Assembly (NCBI RefSeq): GCF_000013085.1
Contig: NC_007643.1
Location: 3,998,501 to 4,062,500 of the forward strand
Length of the DNA stretch: 64,000 bases
Direction of reading: 5' to 3'
DNA from: Rhodospirillum rubrum ATCC 11170
Lineage (GTDB): Bacteria > Pseudomonadota > Alphaproteobacteria > Rhodospirillales > Rhodospirillaceae
The translations under genes were made by a program, and so were the position numbers. This document shows positions 18,081-28,542 of the stretch, in pieces. How positions within the stretch are numbered: the first letter of the stretch is position 1; each line of letters opens with the position of its first letter. The notes under the pieces were generated by a model. That model was not told where the DNA came from and did no database searches. It saw nothing but the letters and a program-made list of their open reading frames with translations.

Positions 18081-18932
18081 CTATACCCCGACCGTCGGCC
18101 GCTCGCCACCATAGGACCGGCGCTCCCCCGCGCCGATCGGCGAGACATGGGTCACCAGCAATCGCGCCCGCCCATCCCATCGGTGGAGTAGCAGAGCCGG
18201 GGGCTCCAGGGTGATCGCCGCCGGCGCCTTGTGGGCGAAATCCAGGGCGAAGGCGAAAGCCGGCGCTGGACAGACCGTCACCGCCACACCATGCCAGACG
18301 GTGGTAACATGGCGATGGGCATGGCCACATAACAGACGGACAACCCTTCCGGGATGACGATCGAGCAAAAGACCAAGGGTTTCGCTTTGATCAAGCCGCG
18401 CCGCGTCCAAATGATCGATGCCCATGGGAAAGGGCGGGTGGTGGAGAAACAGCACCACCGGTTTGTCGAGGAAGGCGGCCTCGCTCAGCGCCGAATCCAG
18501 CCACGCCTCCTGCGACGCGGAAAGCGCGCCGCCCGAGTGGCCGGACCGCAGGCTATCAAGACCGATCAGCCGCAGCGGTCCCAGATCGAAGGTGAGATCA
18601 AGCGTCGCCCCATCGGGGATCCCGGCGCCCGGCGGCTCGGGCCAAGGACACAGGCCATCGAGTCCGGCGCGCAGGGCGGCGCGGTCGTCGTGATTGCCCG
18701 GGCAAACCAGCAGCGGCAGATCCAAGGGCGCCAGCAACCGGCGCAAATGGGCGTATTCCTCGGGCCGACCTTGCTGAGTCAGATCCCCGGTGATCAGCAG
18801 CAGATCGGGGCGGTGGGCCAGGGCCTGAAGATGGGCGACGCAGGCCTCAAGCGCCGCGGCGGTATCGACCACGCCGCCAACGAGCATGCCCGGCGGGCGG
18901 ATATGAAGATCGGAGGTTTGGGCGATCAGCAT
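18081..18932 (-). CDS. Metallophosphoesterase (Icc/CpdA-like)
   Basis: The 283-residue cytoplasmic protein has the calcineurin-type metal motifs in order: TSDLHI, LLITGDLT, PLLVCPGNHDDR, VLFLHHPPF and LCGHAHRH. It most resembles the 3',5'-cyclic nucleotide phosphodiesterase CpdA/Icc group. The start is ATG 18932 (MLIAQTSDLH), since the family begins there; the frame is open upstream to 19127. Substrate is not certain from sequence. Confidence 0.9.
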   Translation of the reverse strand: MLIAQTSDLHIRPPGMLVGGVVDTAAALEACVAHLQALAHRPDLLLITGDLTQQGRPEEYAHLRRLLAPLDLPLLVCPGNHDDRAALRAGLDGLCPWPEPPGAGIPDGATLDLTFDLGPLRLIGLDSLRSGHSGGALSASQEAWLDSALSEAAFLDKPVVLFLHHPPFPMGIDHLDAARLDQSETLGLLLDRHPGRVVRLLCGHAHRHVTTVWHGVAVTVCPAPAFAFALDFAHKAPAAITLEPPALLLHRWDGRARLLVTHVSPIGAGERRSYGGERPTVGV

Positions 18933-19268
18933 GGACGGGGCTCCGAACGGCGCGGGGAATCGGCCTCGCCTACATAGACCATTCGGTCCGGCGGAACAAA
19001 GCCCAGACAAAGGATAATTCCTGGTGGGAAGAAAAAATCCACAACTGTGATCGATCCCGTAACAAAAACGATAATCGCACCGTACGGTCTCTACAATTAA
19101 AAGGGGATCGCAGAGGCGATCCCCCAAAATACCTCATCCATTAGTCTAGATCCGCGACCCGAAAGGGAGGGTTGGCTTTCACCGCCATCGCCGTTCTAAT
19201 CTATTGGATTTATATCAAAGTCTTCGCGTTAGAGGCGACTTCTTTAAGGCGATTTCTTGCGAAGAGCG
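18933..19268. other. Intergenic region with a minus-strand terminator
   Basis: This 336-bp stretch separates two minus-strand genes. It holds the terminator at 19099-19126 belonging to the upstream small gene, and between 19000 and 19100 an AT-rich segment that probably carries the promoter of the metallophosphoesterase. Between 19127 and 19268 I see only an untranslated 3' region. No convincing small reading frame. Confidence 0.5.
19099..19126 (-). terminator. Intrinsic terminator, minus strand
   Basis: GGGGATCGC (19103-19111) pairs with GCGATCCCC (19116-19124) around a four-base loop. On the minus strand the stem is followed by TTTTAATT. It lies about 145 bp beyond the stop of the small gene at 19269-19487. 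Confidence 0.75.
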
Positions 19269-19487
19269 TCATCCGGCCAGAACGGCGTAATCAACTTCGT
19301 AGCCCTTATGGGGTGGCTTGCCCCCGGTTTTCTTGACCAGGGCGATGACCTCGTCCAACCCGACGGACTCGGGCACGTTCAACACCTCGTAAATCACCGA
19401 AGAACCGGTGGTGGGGCCGGTTTCGGCAAGGCGGTGCGCCTTGTCGACGAGGCCCTCGCCGGCAACCTTGATCATGAACGACGCCAT
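19269..19487 (-). CDS. Small conserved protein of unknown function (72 residues)
   Basis: The ATG at 19487 follows a very strong ribosome-binding site (AGGAGG, 19495-19500) and gives MASFMIKVAGEGLVDKAHRL, with GPTTGSSVIYEVLNVPESVG after it. The product is short, acidic/neutral and soluble, without signal peptide or Cys. I do not recognise the family. Its strong ribosome-binding site and its own terminator suggest a separately and well expressed gene. Confidence 0.75.
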   Translation of the reverse strand: MASFMIKVAGEGLVDKAHRLAETGPTTGSSVIYEVLNVPESVGLDEVIALVKKTGGKPPHKGYEVDYAVLAG

Positions 19488-19632
19488 AAGCGTCCTCCTC
19501 TGCTGGGTCCGATGGAAGACCGGGGGGAGGTCGCCGCCCTTCGGCGACGCGGTCATCTTTTGAATACTCTAGACCCGCCAAGCCGGCAAAGGCGGTTTTC
19601 GCCAAGAAGACGCGTCCGCCCGCGTCTCGCGG

Positions 19633-22600
19633 TCAAAGCGGCGTGGGCGCCCGGGGATCGATGGAGGGCAGACCGCGATGACCGCGCACCTCGTCGGCCG
19701 CGGCCAGGGCCTGATCGGCCAACTTCCTGGCCTCGACGCGGATGGCGATGCCCGCCCCCCCGGCGAGATCGCCGCGCAGGCGCTGACAGAGGGTCGCCTC
19801 GGCCTCCATGCCAAAAGCCGCCAGGGTTCCGCGCAACCCGTGCAAAAGCTGCGAGGCCTCTTCGAAGGCGCCGCGCGCCAGCGCCTCGGGCAGGGCGCGG
19901 GCGCGGTGGCGCAGCGCCTCCTCGGCGGCCCGCAAATAGATCGGATAATCCTCGCCAAGCGAGGTGCGCAGTTGGGCCAGCGCCTCGGGATCGAGCAGCC
20001 GGCGCGGCGCCTCAAGGCTTTTGCGCGGCGACGGCGCGGCGGAGGACCGGGGGGTGAGGGGCCGACCGGCGGCGATATCGCCAAGCAGGGCGCGCAGCCG
20101 CCGGGCATTCAGCGGCTTGGCCAGATGCTCGTTCATTCCCGCCGAAAGGAACCTTTCGCGATCCCCGGGCAAGGCATCGGCGGTAAAGGCGATGATGGGA
20201 ACCCCGGCGATCGGCCGGCCATCGGAAAAATGGACCTCGGGGGGCAGGCCGCGGATGGCCCGGCAGGCGTCCAGCCCATCCATCACCGGCATCTGGATAT
20301 CCATCAGCACCACATCGACCGGATCGGCACCGCGCAGCTTGGCCAGGGCTTCGCGGCCGTTGGCGGCGAGGATGACGCGGTGCCCTTGCTTTTCCAGCAC
20401 GGCCTGGACCAGGATCTGGTTTTCCAAAATATCCTCGGCGACCAGAACGACCAGTGCCCTCGAGGCCGCCGCCTCCGTCGGGACATCGGCGGCCGGCGGC
20501 TCCTCCCCCCTCTCGGCGTCCCCATCGCCCAGGGTGCCATCGGGCGCCGGCGTCCGCGACAGCGGCACCATCGGCACGACGACGCTAAAGACACTGCCTT
20601 CGCCCGGGGTGCTCGAGACGGTGATATCCCCCCCCATCAGCCGGGCGAGCTTGCGCGAGATGGCAAGGCCAAGGCCGGTTCCGCCGTGGGTCCGCGTCGC
20701 CGACCCATCAAGCTGCTGAAAGGCGGCGAACAAGTCGTTGAAGCGCTCGCGCGGGATACCGCAGCCGGTATCGACGACACGCAGGCGCAGCCAATGGATA
20801 TCGTTCTCGATCTTCAGAACGTCCCCTTGCACGGTGACCATGCCCTTATCGGTGAACTTGACGGCATTGCCGACCAGATTGACCAGAATCTGACGCAAGC
20901 GCTGGGAATCGCCGCGATACCCCGGCGCCAGAGCGCGATCAAGATCGATTCGCACGCTCAGTCGCTTGGCGCTGGCCGCCACCCCGCACAGGCTGACCAC
21001 CGCCTGAACTTCGTGGGACAGCGAGAAATCCCGGTCCACAAGGACCAGCCGCCCGGTATCGATGCGGCTGAAGTCGAGAATATCGTTGATCAACCCCAGA
21101 AGATGCTCGCCCGAGCGCTGAATGGTGCGGGCGTAATCGATCTGCCGGGGCTCGAGGGGGCCGTCGAGCAGCAGGCCGGTCATCCCGATCACCGCGTTCA
21201 TCGGCGTTCTGATCTCGTGGCTCATCGTCGCCAGGAATTCGGCCTTAGCGCGGGCGGCGGCCTGGGCGGCGTCGCGGGCGCGCACCAGTTCCTCGCGATT
21301 GGCGATCAGCTCCTCGTTGGCCCGGCCCAGACGATCGCCCATGGCCGCCACCTCGCGACCGGTCTCGTCGAGTTCGCGCACGTCGAAGGCCGGAGCGGTC
21401 TGAAAATAAGACCCGGAGGCGATGCGCCGGATCATGGCGTTCAGCGCCGACAGCGGCCCCGACAGCCTGACGCTCATCTCCCTGACCCGGATGTAGAGAA
21501 AGGCGAGGAACCCCAGATAGAAGACCAGCAAACCGCCCGCCATCAGATAGCCGATGACGGTGAAGAGCCGGTCAAGCCGCAGGATATCGCCAAAAACCGT
21601 GTCGCGATCGGCGACCATCAAATACGTCCAACCGGTGCTCGCCACCTTGGCCCAGGCCACGACCTTTTGCTTTCCCGCCAGAGTCACCGGGCGTACGCCG
21701 TTGCTTTGGCTTTGCAGGGCGGCCAGCAGATCGGCCGGCTCGGCGCGGGCGAACAGATTGAAGGCGGGATCGACGAAGGTGTCTTTGGTGATCGCGCCGC
21801 CATAGGTCGCCTCGGTCAGCGGCTTGGCCCCCCAATCCTCGCCCGCGACCTTCGGCGCGCCCAGAATCCCGCCGTTCCGATCAAGCAGCAGACCATAGGC
21901 GTCGAACGGCAATTCGGCCGCCAGAACCCGATCGATAAAGGTGCCGACGGTCACGTCCAGCCCGACCACCCCTTCCAGGATCGTGCCACGATAGGCGGGC
22001 GCGATGGCCGAAGCGATCCACCCCCTGCCGGCCGGATCGAGATAGACGTCGGTCCACACCACCTTGCGTTCCGGGTTATGCTCCTGGTCGGCCTCATAGA
22101 AGAAATTGAACGACGGAATATCCATGTGCGGCGCGTATTGGCTGAGCACATCGATCGGGGGATAGATGCGGTTCATCGAATCCCAGGTGTTGACATAGAT
22201 CTGATCGACCAACGGCTCCACGGCGCTGATGTCGCGCATCAGGGGATCGAGCGCGGCCGAGCACACCGCCTTGTCGATCTGGGCCGGTCCCACCGGAATG
22301 ATTCCGGAATAGAAAAGCGCGGCGGACCCCTCGGGCGCACCGGTGCTGTACAACACGCCATTGGCCCCCAGCGCGAGACGGGCCCGTTCCCTGGGCGCGG
22401 GCTGGCACGGGGTAGACAAGACACGGGCCGCCTGGTGGGCGAAGACGCTGGCCGTGGTCCCAAGGGCGGCAAGGCGCTCCGACAGCAAGGCGGCTTCGCG
22501 CTCGGCGGCGCCGTAGAACTCGTTCTCGACGGCCGACCCAAAGCTCTCAAGCGTGCGACTTGTCGAGATCTGATGGGAAAGCAAATAGATGGCTAGAAAC

Positions 22601-22758
22601 ACCAGTTCGATGAAGACCAGCGGAATCAGGGCGCTGCGCAGATAGGACCGCCAGATCCAGCGAAAGATCGGCATGGATTGGCCATCCTCGGCCGGCCCCG
22701 GCACCGAAGGCGGAGCGGGAAGGGTTCCAGCCAGATCATTGGAGCGGTCCATATTCAT
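19633..22758 (-). CDS. Hybrid sensor histidine kinase (Cache-HisKA-HATPase-REC-Hpt)
   Basis: The 1041-residue inner-membrane protein has two TM helices (about 40-60 and 398-424) flanking a ~330-residue periplasmic region that looks like a double Cache sensor. A coiled linker follows, then a HisKA domain (H514 in [11 protein letters not shown]), a HATPase domain (N-box [28 protein letters not shown]), a receiver (D820 in [14 protein letters not shown]881) and a C-terminal Hpt domain (H973 in [13 protein letters not shown]). All phosphotransfer residues are present. It is divergent from an Hpt gene and a receiver-EAL gene, its likely partners. Confidence 0.94.
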   Translation of the reverse strand: MNMDRSNDLAGTLPAPPSVPGPAEDGQSMPIFRWIWRSYLRSALIPLVFIELVFLAIYLLSHQISTSRTLESFGSAVENEFYGAAEREAALLSERLAALGTTASVFAHQAARVLSTPCQPAPRERARLALGANGVLYSTGAPEGSAALFYSGIIPVGPAQIDKAVCSAALDPLMRDISAVEPLVDQIYVNTWDSMNRIYPPIDVLSQYAPHMDIPSFNFFYEADQEHNPERKVVWTDVYLDPAGRGWIASAIAPAYRGTILEGVVGLDVTVGTFIDRVLAAELPFDAYGLLLDRNGGILGAPKVAGEDWGAKPLTEATYGGAITKDTFVDPAFNLFARAEPADLLAALQSQSNGVRPVTLAGKQKVVAWAKVASTGWTYLMVADRDTVFGDILRLDRLFTVIGYLMAGGLLVFYLGFLAFLYIRVREMSVRLSGPLSALNAMIRRIASGSYFQTAPAFDVRELDETGREVAAMGDRLGRANEELIANREELVRARDAAQAAARAKAEFLATMSHEIRTPMNAVIGMTGLLLDGPLEPRQIDYARTIQRSGEHLLGLINDILDFSRIDTGRLVLVDRDFSLSHEVQAVVSLCGVAASAKRLSVRIDLDRALAPGYRGDSQRLRQILVNLVGNAVKFTDKGMVTVQGDVLKIENDIHWLRLRVVDTGCGIPRERFNDLFAAFQQLDGSATRTHGGTGLGLAISRKLARLMGGDITVSSTPGEGSVFSVVVPMVPLSRTPAPDGTLGDGDAERGEEPPAADVPTEAAASRALVVLVAEDILENQILVQAVLEKQGHRVILAANGREALAKLRGADPVDVVLMDIQMPVMDGLDACRAIRGLPPEVHFSDGRPIAGVPIIAFTADALPGDRERFLSAGMNEHLAKPLNARRLRALLGDIAAGRPLTPRSSAAPSPRKSLEAPRRLLDPEALAQLRTSLGEDYPIYLRAAEEALRHRARALPEALARGAFEEASQLLHGLRGTLAAFGMEAEATLCQRLRGDLAGGAGIAIRVEARKLADQALAAADEVRGHRGLPSIDPRAPTPL

Positions 22759-23044
22759 TTGCCCTATCCGCCTCGCCGAACGACCCCTCGGGGTCGACGG
22801 AGCCCCCAGGCCTCCCCCTAGTCAAAGGCTTGATGCTGAGATGTGTGAGCAAGACTCATGCCGCGCCCCCCTTGGCGGCGGGCTTGCCAAAAGGACCTAA
22901 AAGGGTGCATACCGAAAGCTAGATCTTTTGATTTGACGCCCTCTCCGCCGCGGAACGCAACTGGCAAGGCGATCTGCAACAAAGCCGGTGATCGGCGCCT
23001 GGTCTTTCCCCCTTGTTCCCGCGCAGGGAGGACGCCTCCCAACC
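22759..23044. other. Divergent promoter region of the phosphorelay island
   Basis: This 286-bp spacer lies between the hybrid kinase (minus) and the Hpt gene (plus). It has an AT-rich patch around 22890-22935 that may hold promoters for both directions. A GGGAGG-ACG-CCTCCC dyad (about 23026-23040) sits just before the Hpt start and includes its ribosome-binding site, so it could mask translation. No gene is visible. Confidence 0.4.
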
Positions 23045-23404
23045 ATGACCATGACCATGCTTGATATGGGGCTTTTGAACGAATTGAAAGAGGACCTCGG
23101 CGAGGAGGTCCTTGCCGGCCTGCTCGCCCACTTCATCGGGAATTCCAAGGCCCGCCTCACCCGCCTCGCCGCGGCATTGGAGAGCGGAGCCTTGCGGGAG
23201 GCGGGACGCGAAGCCCATTCCCTGAAAGGTATCGCCGCGTCGTTGGGAATGCCCGATCTTGCCGCCTTCGCCGGAGTTATCGAAGAGACTTGCCGTACCG
23301 GAGATCTGGACTCCGCCCGGGCACAAGCGCACGGGCTTCCCGAGCTTTTGGAGCGGACGGTCGTCAGCCTGGGGGACCATTACACCTTGCCAAACCGATC
23401 CTGA
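23045..23404 (+). CDS. Histidine phosphotransfer (Hpt) protein
   Basis: The 119-residue protein is a stand-alone Hpt four-helix domain. The phosphorylatable H58 lies in REAHSLKGIAASLG, followed by GMPDLAAFAGVIEE. Three in-frame ATGs (23045, 23051, 23057) alternate with ACC codons; I chose the first. It lies between a hybrid kinase that already has its own Hpt domain and a receiver-EAL protein, so it could carry phosphate from this or another kinase to that receiver. Confidence 0.9.
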   Translation: MTMTMLDMGLLNELKEDLGEEVLAGLLAHFIGNSKARLTRLAAALESGALREAGREAHSLKGIAASLGMPDLAAFAGVIEETCRTGDLDSARAQAHGLPELLERTVVSLGDHYTLPNRS

Positions 23405-23481
23405 CCCACAGCCCGGCCCCGCTCCGCAAGGGGCGCGGCCGTGACGGCTTCCCCAGTGGCTGATCCGAGGAACAAGCAGGC

Positions 23482-24663
23482 ATGCCCGGAAGAAAACCCA
23501 TCGCCTTGCTCATCGATGACGATCCGGAAATACGGGCCTTCATCCGCGCCGTCCTCACGCCGATGGATTTCTTCTGCGAGGAATTCGACGGCTTTGGCGC
23601 CTTGCGCGACCGCACGGAGGTCAATGACGCCGACGTCATCATCCTGGATCTATCGCTGGGCGAGGATGATGGGGTGGAGGTGCTGCGCTGGCTGGCCGAT
23701 CGGCGTTGTCCGGCCGGAATCGCCCTGGTGTCGAGTTTCGACGAGCGCCTGCTGGCCACCGCCCTCAAGGTCGGGCAATCCTATGGGCTTTCGATGCTGA
23801 AGTGCCTGCGCAAACCGGTCAAGCCCGTCGATCTGCGCGAAATGCTGGCCAATCGCCCGCGCCCGCAAAGCGCGATCGCCCGCGAAGAACTGGCCCTCGG
23901 CATCGAGGCCCGGGAACTGGTTCTTTTCTACCAGCCCAAAATCGAGGTGGCGACGGGGGCGGTCAGCAGCGCCGAGGCCCTAGTGCGCTGGAACAACGGT
24001 CGGCGCGGGTTGATCTTTCCCGGCAGCTTCATTCCTTTGGCCGAGACTTCCGGCCTGATGTCGACGATGACCGATATGGTGCTTGATCAAGCCCTCTTCG
24101 ACCGCGCCGCCTGGGGAGCCCTTGGCTTTTCGCCGGCGGTCGCGGTCAATCTGTCGGCTTCGGCCCTGGTCGACCTTGATCTGCCCGACCGGGTCGGCGC
24201 CAGCCTTCATAAGCACGGGGTACCGGCCAGCGCCCTGATCTTGGAAGTGACCGAGGCCAGCGCCATGCGCGACACCCGATCAAGCATGGATGTGCTGACG
24301 CGCCTGCGCATCAAGGGGGCGGGGGTTTCGATCGATGACTTCGGCACCGGCTATTCCTCGCTGGCCGAACTCCACCGCCTGCCCTTCACGGAGCTGAAGA
24401 TCGACCGCTCCTTCACCATGGAGATCCACCACGACAAGGATTCCCGCATCATCGTCGACGCCATCATCCGCATGGCCCACGCCATGGGCCTGCGCGTGGT
24501 CGCCGAAGGGGTGGAAACCGCCGAACAGCTGCGCATTCTGGCCGATATGGAGTGCGATGCCGCCCAGGGCTACCACTTCTGCCGAGCGGTACCCTATGAC
24601 AAGTTCATCGCTTTTCTGGAAAGCCGCGAACCCGCCTTCGCCGATCGGGTGATCTCGCCCTAG
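23482..24663 (+). CDS. Receiver-EAL c-di-GMP phosphodiesterase
   Basis: The 393-residue protein has an N-terminal receiver (acidic DDD at 12-14, D56 in VIILDLSLGEDDG, K111 in LRKPVKP) and a C-terminal EAL domain. The catalytic signature seems complete: SAEALVRW (E165-L167), the N of VAVNLSA, EVTEA, DDFGTGYSSL, KIDRSF and AEGVET. It should hydrolyse c-di-GMP to pGpG when its receiver is phosphorylated or dephosphorylated. It follows the Hpt gene by 77 bp and is likely the output of the phosphorelay. Confidence 0.93.
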   Translation: MPGRKPIALLIDDDPEIRAFIRAVLTPMDFFCEEFDGFGALRDRTEVNDADVIILDLSLGEDDGVEVLRWLADRRCPAGIALVSSFDERLLATALKVGQSYGLSMLKCLRKPVKPVDLREMLANRPRPQSAIAREELALGIEARELVLFYQPKIEVATGAVSSAEALVRWNNGRRGLIFPGSFIPLAETSGLMSTMTDMVLDQALFDRAAWGALGFSPAVAVNLSASALVDLDLPDRVGASLHKHGVPASALILEVTEASAMRDTRSSMDVLTRLRIKGAGVSIDDFGTGYSSLAELHRLPFTELKIDRSFTMEIHHDKDSRIIVDAIIRMAHAMGLRVVAEGVETAEQLRILADMECDAAQGYHFCRAVPYDKFIAFLESREPAFADRVISP

Positions 24664-24690
24664 AATCGGCGACCTGTGGATCGGCGATAA

Positions 24691-24777
24691 TGGTGCCCCC
24701 GGGGAGAGTCGAACTCCCACTCCCTTACGGGAAACAGATTTTGAGTCTGCCGCGTCTACCAGTTCCGCCACAGGGGC
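24691..24777 (-). tRNA. tRNA-Leu (anticodon CAA)
   Basis: The minus strand folds as a class II tRNA of 87 nt. The acceptor stem is GCCCCTG/CGGGGGC, the D-arm contains GGTAGACGC, the anticodon loop CTCAAAA gives CAA, a variable arm CCCGTAAGGG follows, then a TTCGA T-loop and an encoded CCA end. It reads UUG. It sits alone, 27 bp after the convergent EAL gene. Confidence 0.97.
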
Positions 24778-25001
24778 ACCGTGGGTCTGGGTAGGCGGGG
24801 GGGGATCATGCCGTCGGTCGGCGCCGCCGTCAACGGGGTTAAAGGGGAGATTTCGTCCTATCTGCATCAAAAGCGCCCGATCCCTGGCCGGGCGGGGGGC
24901 TTTGCCACAAGGAAATCACAATTTTCCCCTCCCTTGGCCGGCGTCCTGGGGTGTATGGTTCCCGCCCTTTCCTCCCCGCCTTCATCCCACAGAGTTTTCC
25001 G

Positions 25002-25355
25002 ATGACACGTTTGCTGTCCCTTCTCGCGTTGCTCGCGGTGACGACTCCCGCCTTCGCCCTTTTCGCCATGACCGTTCCCGTCGAGGACGCCCGCCGCGAG
25101 GCCATCGCCGCCGAAGACCGGGGCGACCAATCCCAGGCCTTGGCGATCTGGCGATCCCTGGCCGACAAGGGCGATGACGAAGCCGAATATCAGTTGGGCC
25201 AACACCTGACCCGGGGACCGGCCTCCACCGCCGAACGCATCGAAGGCGCCCATTGGCTGACCCGGGCCGCCAGCCGCGGCCATCAGGGCGCGCTCGACGC
25301 CCTCTCAGCCCTGGCCGCCGGCACCGCGCCGGTCACGCTCTCGGCCAGGCGCTAA
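25002..25355 (+). CDS. Secreted Sel1-like repeat protein
   Basis: The 117-residue product starts with a signal peptide (MTRLLSLLALLAVTTPAFA) and continues with tetratricopeptide/Sel1-like helices: ALAIWRSLADKGDDEAEYQL and IEGAHWLTRAASRGHQGALD. It is expected in the periplasm as a small interaction module. Short for a Sel1 protein, with only about two repeats. No partner gene is adjacent. Confidence 0.8.
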   Translation: MTRLLSLLALLAVTTPAFALFAMTVPVEDARREAIAAEDRGDQSQALAIWRSLADKGDDEAEYQLGQHLTRGPASTAERIEGAHWLTRAASRGHQGALDALSALAAGTAPVTLSARR

Positions 25356-25608
25356 AGAAAATCCCGAGCGATCTGGACCGGAGTCCAGACACCGATTTGC
25401 CCCCCTATCAAGACGGTGGCGCGCCGAGCGGGAACCAAGCTTCCCGCTCGCTGCTCTTGATCACAATCCTGGCGCTCACGGGACCACCCTTTGACGCCAC
25501 GGCTTTAATCGCATATTTCCCTTTTCGTTTGCACCCGTCCGGGTGCCTGAACCCCTTGTTGCAAAATGCATCTTGTTTTGCAAACGGGTTGCGAAGTGAC
25601 GCTAATTC
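25356..25608. other. Convergent intergenic region with two inverted repeats
   Basis: This 253-bp spacer lies between the ends of the Sel1-like gene and the chemoreceptor gene. It is less GC-rich than the genes around it. TTGCAAAA (25559-25566) and TTTTGCAA (25576-25583) form an 8-bp inverted repeat, and GCACCC-GTCC-GGGTGC (about 25530-25545) forms another. The first may help terminate either gene, though no long U-run follows. No reading frame looks real. Confidence 0.4.
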
Positions 25609-27714
25609 TCAACTTGTTCCGCGAATCCGTTCGAGAAAGCCATCGAGCTCGCGTTCCAGGCCGGCGCTCTGATCGGCCAACCCCTCGGCGGTTTCGCGCA
25701 GTTCCAGCGCCGAGCGGGCCGAGCGCGCCATCACTGCGCCCATGCGCTCCAGATTGCCCGTAACCGTCGTCATCGTCGCCGCCGTGCCGTCCAGGGCCTG
25801 GCCGATGCCGCCGATGGCCACCTCCTGGGCGCCGACCGCCGCCGACAGGGCCTCGGTCAAACCCGAGACCCGGCCGACCTCGCTGGAGATATGACCGATA
25901 CCCTCGACCGTTCCGGCGATGGCTTGGCGGATATCCTCGACATGGCCGGCGATTTCCTCGGTTGCCCGGTTGGTCTGCTGGGCAAGGGTCTTGACCTCGC
26001 CGGCGACCACGGCGAAGCCCTTGCCCGCCGCGCCGGCGCGGGCGGCTTCGATGGTGGCGTTGAGCGCCAGAAGATTGGTCTGGGCGGCGACGCTGGTGAT
26101 CAGATCGACCACCTGACCGATGCGCTCGGCCGCCGCCGACAGGGCGGCGACGCGGCTTTCGGCCTCGGTGGTTTCGGCAAGGGCGCCGGTGATGGCGCTT
26201 TGCGATTGGGCCAGATGATCGCGCGCCAGCCCGGCCGAGCGCACCAGTTCATGGGCGCTCGTCACCACCTCGGCCAGGGTTTGGGCGGCGGCGGCGATCA
26301 GATCGGCGACGCCGCGTCCGGCCTCGTCGGTTTCGCCGGCCTCGTCGGCCATGCGCCGCCCCTTGTCGGTGATCAGATGGGCCGCGCGGTCAAGATCGGT
26401 GGCGAGGTGGCGGACGCTGCGCTCGAAGCCATCGGCCAGATCAAGCAGGGCGGCGCGCCGGTGGCGTTCGGCCTCTTCCCCCTCGCGCCGGCGCTCGGCA
26501 TGCAAGCGATCAACCTCGGCGGCGTTGCGCTTGAAAACGGCGACCGCCTCGGCCATGCGGCCGATTTCATCGCGACGCCCGAGTCCGGGCACCTCGACGT
26601 CGCTTTCCCCGGCGGCCAGGGCCAGCATCGTCCGTTCGATCCGCCCGAGAGGGCGATAGATCGACTGGCCGACCAAAGCGGAGGCCAGAACGAACAGCAC
26701 CAGCAAGCCGCCCCCGCCCCACGACAGCAAGGTCAGCATATGGGCGCGGGTTTCCACGAAGCGCTGGCGGGCCAGGGTGGTTTCCTGATCGGCGAGGGCG
26801 ACGATCTCGGCCAGATCGCGCTCAAAAGCGTCAAGGGCGGCGGTCAGGGTGGCGCCGGCGGCCTTGCTGGTTTCGACGGCGGCGATATAGCCGGTCAGCC
26901 CCTTGGTATAGGCGCCCACCGCCGAGGACAGCCGCGTCGCCGTATCGGCGTCAAAAGGCCCGCCCATCAGGGCGAAGTCGAATTCATTGGCGGCCTTGCG
27001 CAAGCGGCCCAAGGCGTCCGGCCCGGGGGCGATCAGAAAGCCCTGTTCAAAGCGCTTGACCTGGGCCAGCTTGACGGCGATCTGGCCGACATTGGGCCAT
27101 TGGGCAAGCTCGCCCTCGATGCCGGCGATCACCCCGGACAAGTGACCGCGCAGCCCTTCGCCTTCGCCCACGCCCAGGGTTTCCTGGGCGGCGGCGGCCG
27201 TGGCCATCTTGGCCTCCAAGGCGGCGGCCCCGGTCATCAGGCGATCGAGCGTCGGCTTACCCGCCTCGCCGATCCCGGCGGCCGCCGCCAGAACGCCGAC
27301 CCGGCCGAGATCGCCCCGCGCGGCTTCGGCCAGCGCGCGGAAGCGGGCCACCGCCTCGGCGCGTTCGGTGGCGTAGGACTGATGGGCCAGCCGCAGGCCG
27401 GCGACGTTGAGGGCGATATCCTTGACCCCAAGATCGATGTCGCGCAGCACGGCGCGGCGGTCCTCGATCTCGCGGCTGGCCGCCTCGCTGACGAAATGGA
27501 TGGCGACGGCGCCGCCGAAAGCCAAAAGCCCAAGCAGCACCAAAATCACCATCCGCGCGCCGATCGGGATGGAAAACCCGGCCAAGGGTGAGCGGTTCAG
27601 CCGTGCCAGAAACCGGCCACGACCGGAAGAGGCGGCCGAGGGGGAGGGGGGAGAAGCGAAGGACCGCTCCATCCCCCCGGAAGGCGAATAGGCCGTGGCG
27701 AACGAGGCTTTCAT
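25609..27714 (-). CDS. Methyl-accepting chemotaxis protein with large helical periplasmic sensor
   Basis: The 701-residue chemoreceptor (from ATG 27714) has TM1 about 50-75, a ~250-residue all-helical periplasmic domain of the HBM type, TM2 about 328-350, a HAMP domain and a C-terminal signalling domain with the tip region [18 protein letters not shown] and [12 protein letters not shown]. It senses an unknown ligand and would control CheA. The protein has a Ser/Pro-rich cytoplasmic N-terminus of ~45 residues. It is divergent from dsbB. Confidence 0.93.
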   Translation of the reverse strand: MKASFATAYSPSGGMERSFASPPSPSAASSGRGRFLARLNRSPLAGFSIPIGARMVILVLLGLLAFGGAVAIHFVSEAASREIEDRRAVLRDIDLGVKDIALNVAGLRLAHQSYATERAEAVARFRALAEAARGDLGRVGVLAAAAGIGEAGKPTLDRLMTGAAALEAKMATAAAAQETLGVGEGEGLRGHLSGVIAGIEGELAQWPNVGQIAVKLAQVKRFEQGFLIAPGPDALGRLRKAANEFDFALMGGPFDADTATRLSSAVGAYTKGLTGYIAAVETSKAAGATLTAALDAFERDLAEIVALADQETTLARQRFVETRAHMLTLLSWGGGGLLVLFVLASALVGQSIYRPLGRIERTMLALAAGESDVEVPGLGRRDEIGRMAEAVAVFKRNAAEVDRLHAERRREGEEAERHRRAALLDLADGFERSVRHLATDLDRAAHLITDKGRRMADEAGETDEAGRGVADLIAAAAQTLAEVVTSAHELVRSAGLARDHLAQSQSAITGALAETTEAESRVAALSAAAERIGQVVDLITSVAAQTNLLALNATIEAARAGAAGKGFAVVAGEVKTLAQQTNRATEEIAGHVEDIRQAIAGTVEGIGHISSEVGRVSGLTEALSAAVGAQEVAIGGIGQALDGTAATMTTVTGNLERMGAVMARSARSALELRETAEGLADQSAGLERELDGFLERIRGTS

Positions 27715-27974
27715 GGGCACCCTATGGGGCAACGGGAAAATGAAACGACGCGCCCAGCGATACGCTGGCCATCGGGTTGGCGCGGACCGTAGCACCGGGG
27801 TTCGGAGGGTAATGGGACAGTTCCGTGAAAATGCCCCGTCCCGGGTGTCCCTTCTGGCAAAAAGGCCATACCCGCTTGCCGAGAGCGGGACCGGTGGCCG
27901 GCGACGGCGATGGTTGCCAGGGCGCAAGCGCCTTGCTAGATCAAGGCCGGTCCAAGCTCCCAAGGAGAACCCCC

Positions 27975-28508
27975 ATGCCGCCGATGCCCGCCGCCTGTCC
28001 CTTCCGGGGGCTGCGTCTGCTGGCCCTGGCCCTGCTGCTGGTCAGTGGCGGAGCGTTGATGGCCGCGCTCTATGCCGAGTTCGCCCTTGGCTTGGAGCCT
28101 TGCGTTCTGTGTCTTTACGAACGCGGTCCCTGGGTTTTGGCCGCCCTGCTCTGCGCCATCGCCTTTCAGCCCGGGCTTGACGCGTCGTGGCGTCGCCGCC
28201 TGCTCGGCCTCTGCGCCCTGGCCTTTTTTGGCAATGCGCTGCTCGCGGGCTTTCATATCGGCGTCGAACAGCATTGGTGGGCGGGCACGGATGCCTGCGG
28301 GCCGACGGCGGCCGGACCGGGCGTCGGGTCCTTGGGCGATCTGCGGGCGGCGATGAGCGCCCCGGCCCCGGCCACGGCGCGCTGCGACACGCCGTCTTGG
28401 ACCTTCCATGGGCTGACCCTGGCCGGACTCAACCTGATTTTATCGCTGATCCTGGGCGGGGTGACGGGTTGGCGGGTGCTGCGCCGCGACGATAGCCACC
28501 CCATATAA
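27975..28508 (+). CDS. dsbB: DsbB-type disulfide bond formation protein
   Basis: The 177-residue membrane protein has four helices. The first periplasmic loop has the quinone-reducing pair C43/C46 ([13 protein letters not shown]) and the second has C108 and C137, which would reoxidise DsbA. The start ATG 27975 lies eight bases after AAGGAG. DsbB passes electrons to ubiquinone; coq7, a ubiquinone synthesis gene, follows 34 bp downstream in the same direction. Confidence 0.92.
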   Translation: MPPMPAACPFRGLRLLALALLLVSGGALMAALYAEFALGLEPCVLCLYERGPWVLAALLCAIAFQPGLDASWRRRLLGLCALAFFGNALLAGFHIGVEQHWWAGTDACGPTAAGPGVGSLGDLRAAMSAPAPATARCDTPSWTFHGLTLAGLNLILSLILGGVTGWRVLRRDDSHPI

Positions 28509-28542
28509 ACGCCGGTCCGCGTTTTCTAGGAGCCTTCCCGCC

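Noticed and set aside
19678-22596. Open frame of 972 codons antisense to the hybrid kinase
   Set aside because: Same effect of codon bias; no recognisable domain, and all phosphorelay motifs lie on the other strand.
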